Shown here: positions 33,847 through 35,175 of the stretch, piece by piece
Layout of the letters: the number at the start of each line of letters is the position of its first letter
Numbering within the stretch: the stretch's first letter is position 1
NCBI GenBank assembly: GCA_003719395.1
Contig: RHMC01000071.1
Span: 1-35,175, forward strand
Origin: Streptomyces altiplanensis
GTDB lineage: Bacteria > Actinomycetota > Actinomycetes > Streptomycetales > Streptomycetaceae
Direction of reading: 5' to 3'
DNA length: 35,175 bases
Notes under the pieces: model-generated
Told to the model about the DNA's origin: nothing
What the model saw: only the letters and a program-made list of their open reading frames with translations
Databases searched by the model: none
Position numbers and translations under genes: made by a program

Positions 33847-34584
33847 ATGAGCAGCCACACGCAACGGACGGTGACGAACGACAGGGGCGAACCCCGGCCC
33901 TGGCCATGGGTCGTTGCCCGCTGGGTGGCCGAGCTGCGGAAGGGGCCGGCGCTTCACCCTCACGGGGTGATGGGCGCCGCAACCCTGGAAGTGCACGCGA
34001 ATGAACAGTGGTGGGGCGAGCCGTGGCTCGACCGGCCGGGCCGGTATCCGGCGCTGGTGCGGTGGTCACGGGCCGCCGGGCTCCCCGGACGGTTGCCGGA
34101 CGGCCTGGGTCTCGCCGTACGCGTCGTCGATGCCGTCCGGACCGGGCCGGCCGCTGGATCTGCTGTTCACCACCAGCGGTGGCGGCCGGTGGACGCGGCA
34201 CGTGCCGCTGCCCAGGCGCCACGCGCTGGCCGGTCCCTACTCCACGCTCCTCGCCTACCTGGTCGGCGACCGCCCGCGTGTGCTGGCAGCCGCCCCCTCG
34301 GCCGACGCGCCCGCCGTACGCAGCGACTCGACGCGCTGCGCACCGCCCTGCGGCACGCCCCCCTCTCGTTCGAGCTGTGCGCCGCCGGGCCCCGCGAACC
34401 GTGGCGGCGCTTCGCGACGCTGACGACCCACTCGACGCAGGGCGCTCCACCGGACGCAGTCCTGGCCTACGACCCGTACCTCAACCACTTGCCGCGTCTG
34501 CACCCCACACCACGCCTGAGCAGGCTGAGGGAAGCGGCCTACCGGGGCTCGCGCACGGGACGCCGGGCTCGGCCGCATCGCTGA
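33847..34584 (+). CDS. Catalase-fold family protein, two frameshifts
   Basis: 246 codons from ATG 33847 (GAAGGCGAG upstream). The N-terminal part has VAELRKGPALHPHGVMGAAT, then RPGRYPALVRWSRAAGLPGR and LPDGLGLAVRVVDA. This parallels catalase (HAKGxxxxG, then VRFSTxxGxxGSxDxxRDxRGFAVKF), including the His of HPHG, so it may bind haem or simply keep the fold. The frame changes at about nt 34140 and 34325, and the segments between are GPGRPLDLLFTTSGGGRWTR and ALRTALRHAPLSFELCAAGP. Relatives are about 280 residues, called catalase-like or hypothetical. Peroxidase activity is not shown by the sequence. The shifts cancel, so the gene is probably intact. Confidence 0.75.
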   Translation: MSSHTQRTVTNDRGEPRPWPWVVARWVAELRKGPALHPHGVMGAATLEVHANEQWWGEPWLDRPGRYPALVRWSRAAGLPGRLPDGLGLAVRVVDAVRTGPAAGSAVHHQRWRPVDAARAAAQAPRAGRSLLHAPRLPGRRPPACAGSRPLGRRARRTQRLDALRTALRHAPLSFELCAAGPREPWRRFATLTTHSTQGAPPDAVLAYDPYLNHLPRLHPTPRLSRLREAAYRGSRTGRRARPHR

Positions 34585-34653
34585 CCGGTCCACAGCCGTG
34601 GCCGGTCGGCCGCCGGGTTCCGGCTGCCCCGCTCCGCACCGGGAGGGGTCTGG

Positions 34654-34860
34654 TCAGTCGTCCGTGGCGGCCAGCCGTGCACGGGCCACAGCCAGTGCCT
34701 GGTCGGGGTGGCGCGTTCCGGTGATGACACACAGCGTGTAGGCCGCGTCCTCCAGCCGGCGTTTCAGCTCAGCCGTGGCGGACGATCCCTCTGTGGCAGT
34801 ACGCAGGGCTTCGTATCGCGACACGAGCTCGTGGAGGACTGTTGAGTGGGCCATCAGCAT
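34654..34860 (-). CDS. DUF5133 domain protein
   Basis: 68 residues from ATG 34860 (MLMAHSTVLHELVSRYEALR), the normal start of the family, with GGAAACG seven bases upstream. The middle has AELKRRLEDAAYTLCVITGT, where AYTLCVxTGTR is the family signature, followed by DQALAVARARLAATDD. It is an all-helical, cytoplasmic protein of unknown function found widely in Streptomyces. It converges on the catalase-like gene. The frame is intact. Confidence 0.88.
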   Translation of the reverse strand: MLMAHSTVLHELVSRYEALRTATEGSSATAELKRRLEDAAYTLCVITGTRHPDQALAVARARLAATDD

Positions 34861-35122
34861 GAACGTTTCCGCCTTCCCGCTCGCCAACGGATGGTGGGAG
34901 GGCGGTTCGACCTCCCTGAGGCCGGGGTCCACCGACCCCGGTCCGGGACCGCCCGTCCCGAAGTAGGTCTGCCCCGCGGCCGGCCGCACACACACCACCG
35001 TGATGCAACCGTGACGCGGTTCGCGGTCCGCCCCGTAGAAACCCGCAGGAACCCGGAGCACCTTGCGGCCTCAGGGCCGTTTCTCCCCCTGGTAGGCGGG
35101 GGGTTGGGGGTAGTCATGGAAC

Positions 35123-35175
35123 ATGATCACTGTGGGTGTCGAGGAGGAGTATCTGCTGCTCGATCCGGGGTCGGG
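35123..35175 (+). CDS. Start of a carboxylate-amine ligase / glutamate-cysteine ligase family gene, cut by window end
   Basis: The first residues MITVGVEEEYLLLDPGSG are the diagnostic beginning of the GCS2/YbdK family, in which VGVEEEY holds metal- and ATP-binding glutamates. Family members are about 370 residues and join an amine to a carboxylate, for example gamma-glutamyl-cysteine formation. ATG 35123 is the only fitting start; there is no clear ribosome site. The 262-bp stretch between this gene and DUF5133 holds no recognised element. Confidence 0.85.
   Translation, partial: MITVGVEEEYLLLDPGS

Noticed and set aside
1..35175. Prophage, integrative element or biosynthetic cluster
   Set aside because: No integrase, transposase, att-like repeat, tRNA, PKS or NRPS module is visible.

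Overview
The window is very GC-rich DNA with the codon use, GTG starts, overlapping ATGA/GTGA start-stop junctions and gene families of a Streptomyces chromosome (for example the SNF2 helicase plus SWIM protein pair, DUF5997, DUF5133, the CNNM/CorC pair and MarR/SDR genes). I see no rRNA, tRNA, CRISPR array, integrase or transposase. About half of the larger genes are split between reading frames by single indels, roughly 35 in all. The protein continues in another frame each time, so I annotate whole genes and read the breaks as probable sequencing or assembly errors.

Layout. 1-3.7 kb (+): a SNF2-type helicase (5' end outside the window) overlapping a SWIM zinc-finger gene. 3.8-8.1 kb: an SDR/DUF2867 gene divergent from a MarR regulator, then an MMPL exporter behind a MarR-like operator. 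8.1-9.3 kb (-): a small membrane protein and a secreted glycerophosphodiesterase-like protein. 9.4-14.7 kb (-): a five-gene family-5 ABC importer (binding protein, two permeases, two ATPases). A 19-bp palindrome upstream fits the Nur box of Streptomyces, so I call it a nickel importer. 14.8-18.8 kb (-): XRE-cupin regulator, quinone-oxidoreductase-like protein and two acyl-CoA dehydrogenases, with a TetR-type palindrome in the middle. 18.8-21.2 kb (-): two overlapping CNNM/CorC membrane proteins. 21.4-25.2 kb (-): a secreted GH84 beta-N-acetylglucosaminidase and a PIG-L/LmbE deacetylase. 25.3-28.7 kb: a cupin gene with a LacI-type operator, a PepSY lipoprotein, a LysR-like effector-domain protein without an HTH divergent from DUF5997, and an SRPBCC protein.

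28.8-35.2 kb holds short, less conserved genes: a cupin-fold protein, a hydrolase remnant, a polynucleotide-kinase-like ATPase, an AsnC/Lrp remnant, cspA behind a perfect palindrome, several small hypothetical genes (one with a TTA codon), a membrane protein, a catalase-like protein, DUF5133 and the start of a carboxylate-amine ligase.

Most genes look like ordinary chromosomal functions. The points most worth following are the Nur-box importer with an odd N-terminal extension on one ATPase, the LysR-effector/DUF5997 pair, the run of genes whose promoter spacing predicts leaderless mRNAs, and the orphan palindromes around cspA.
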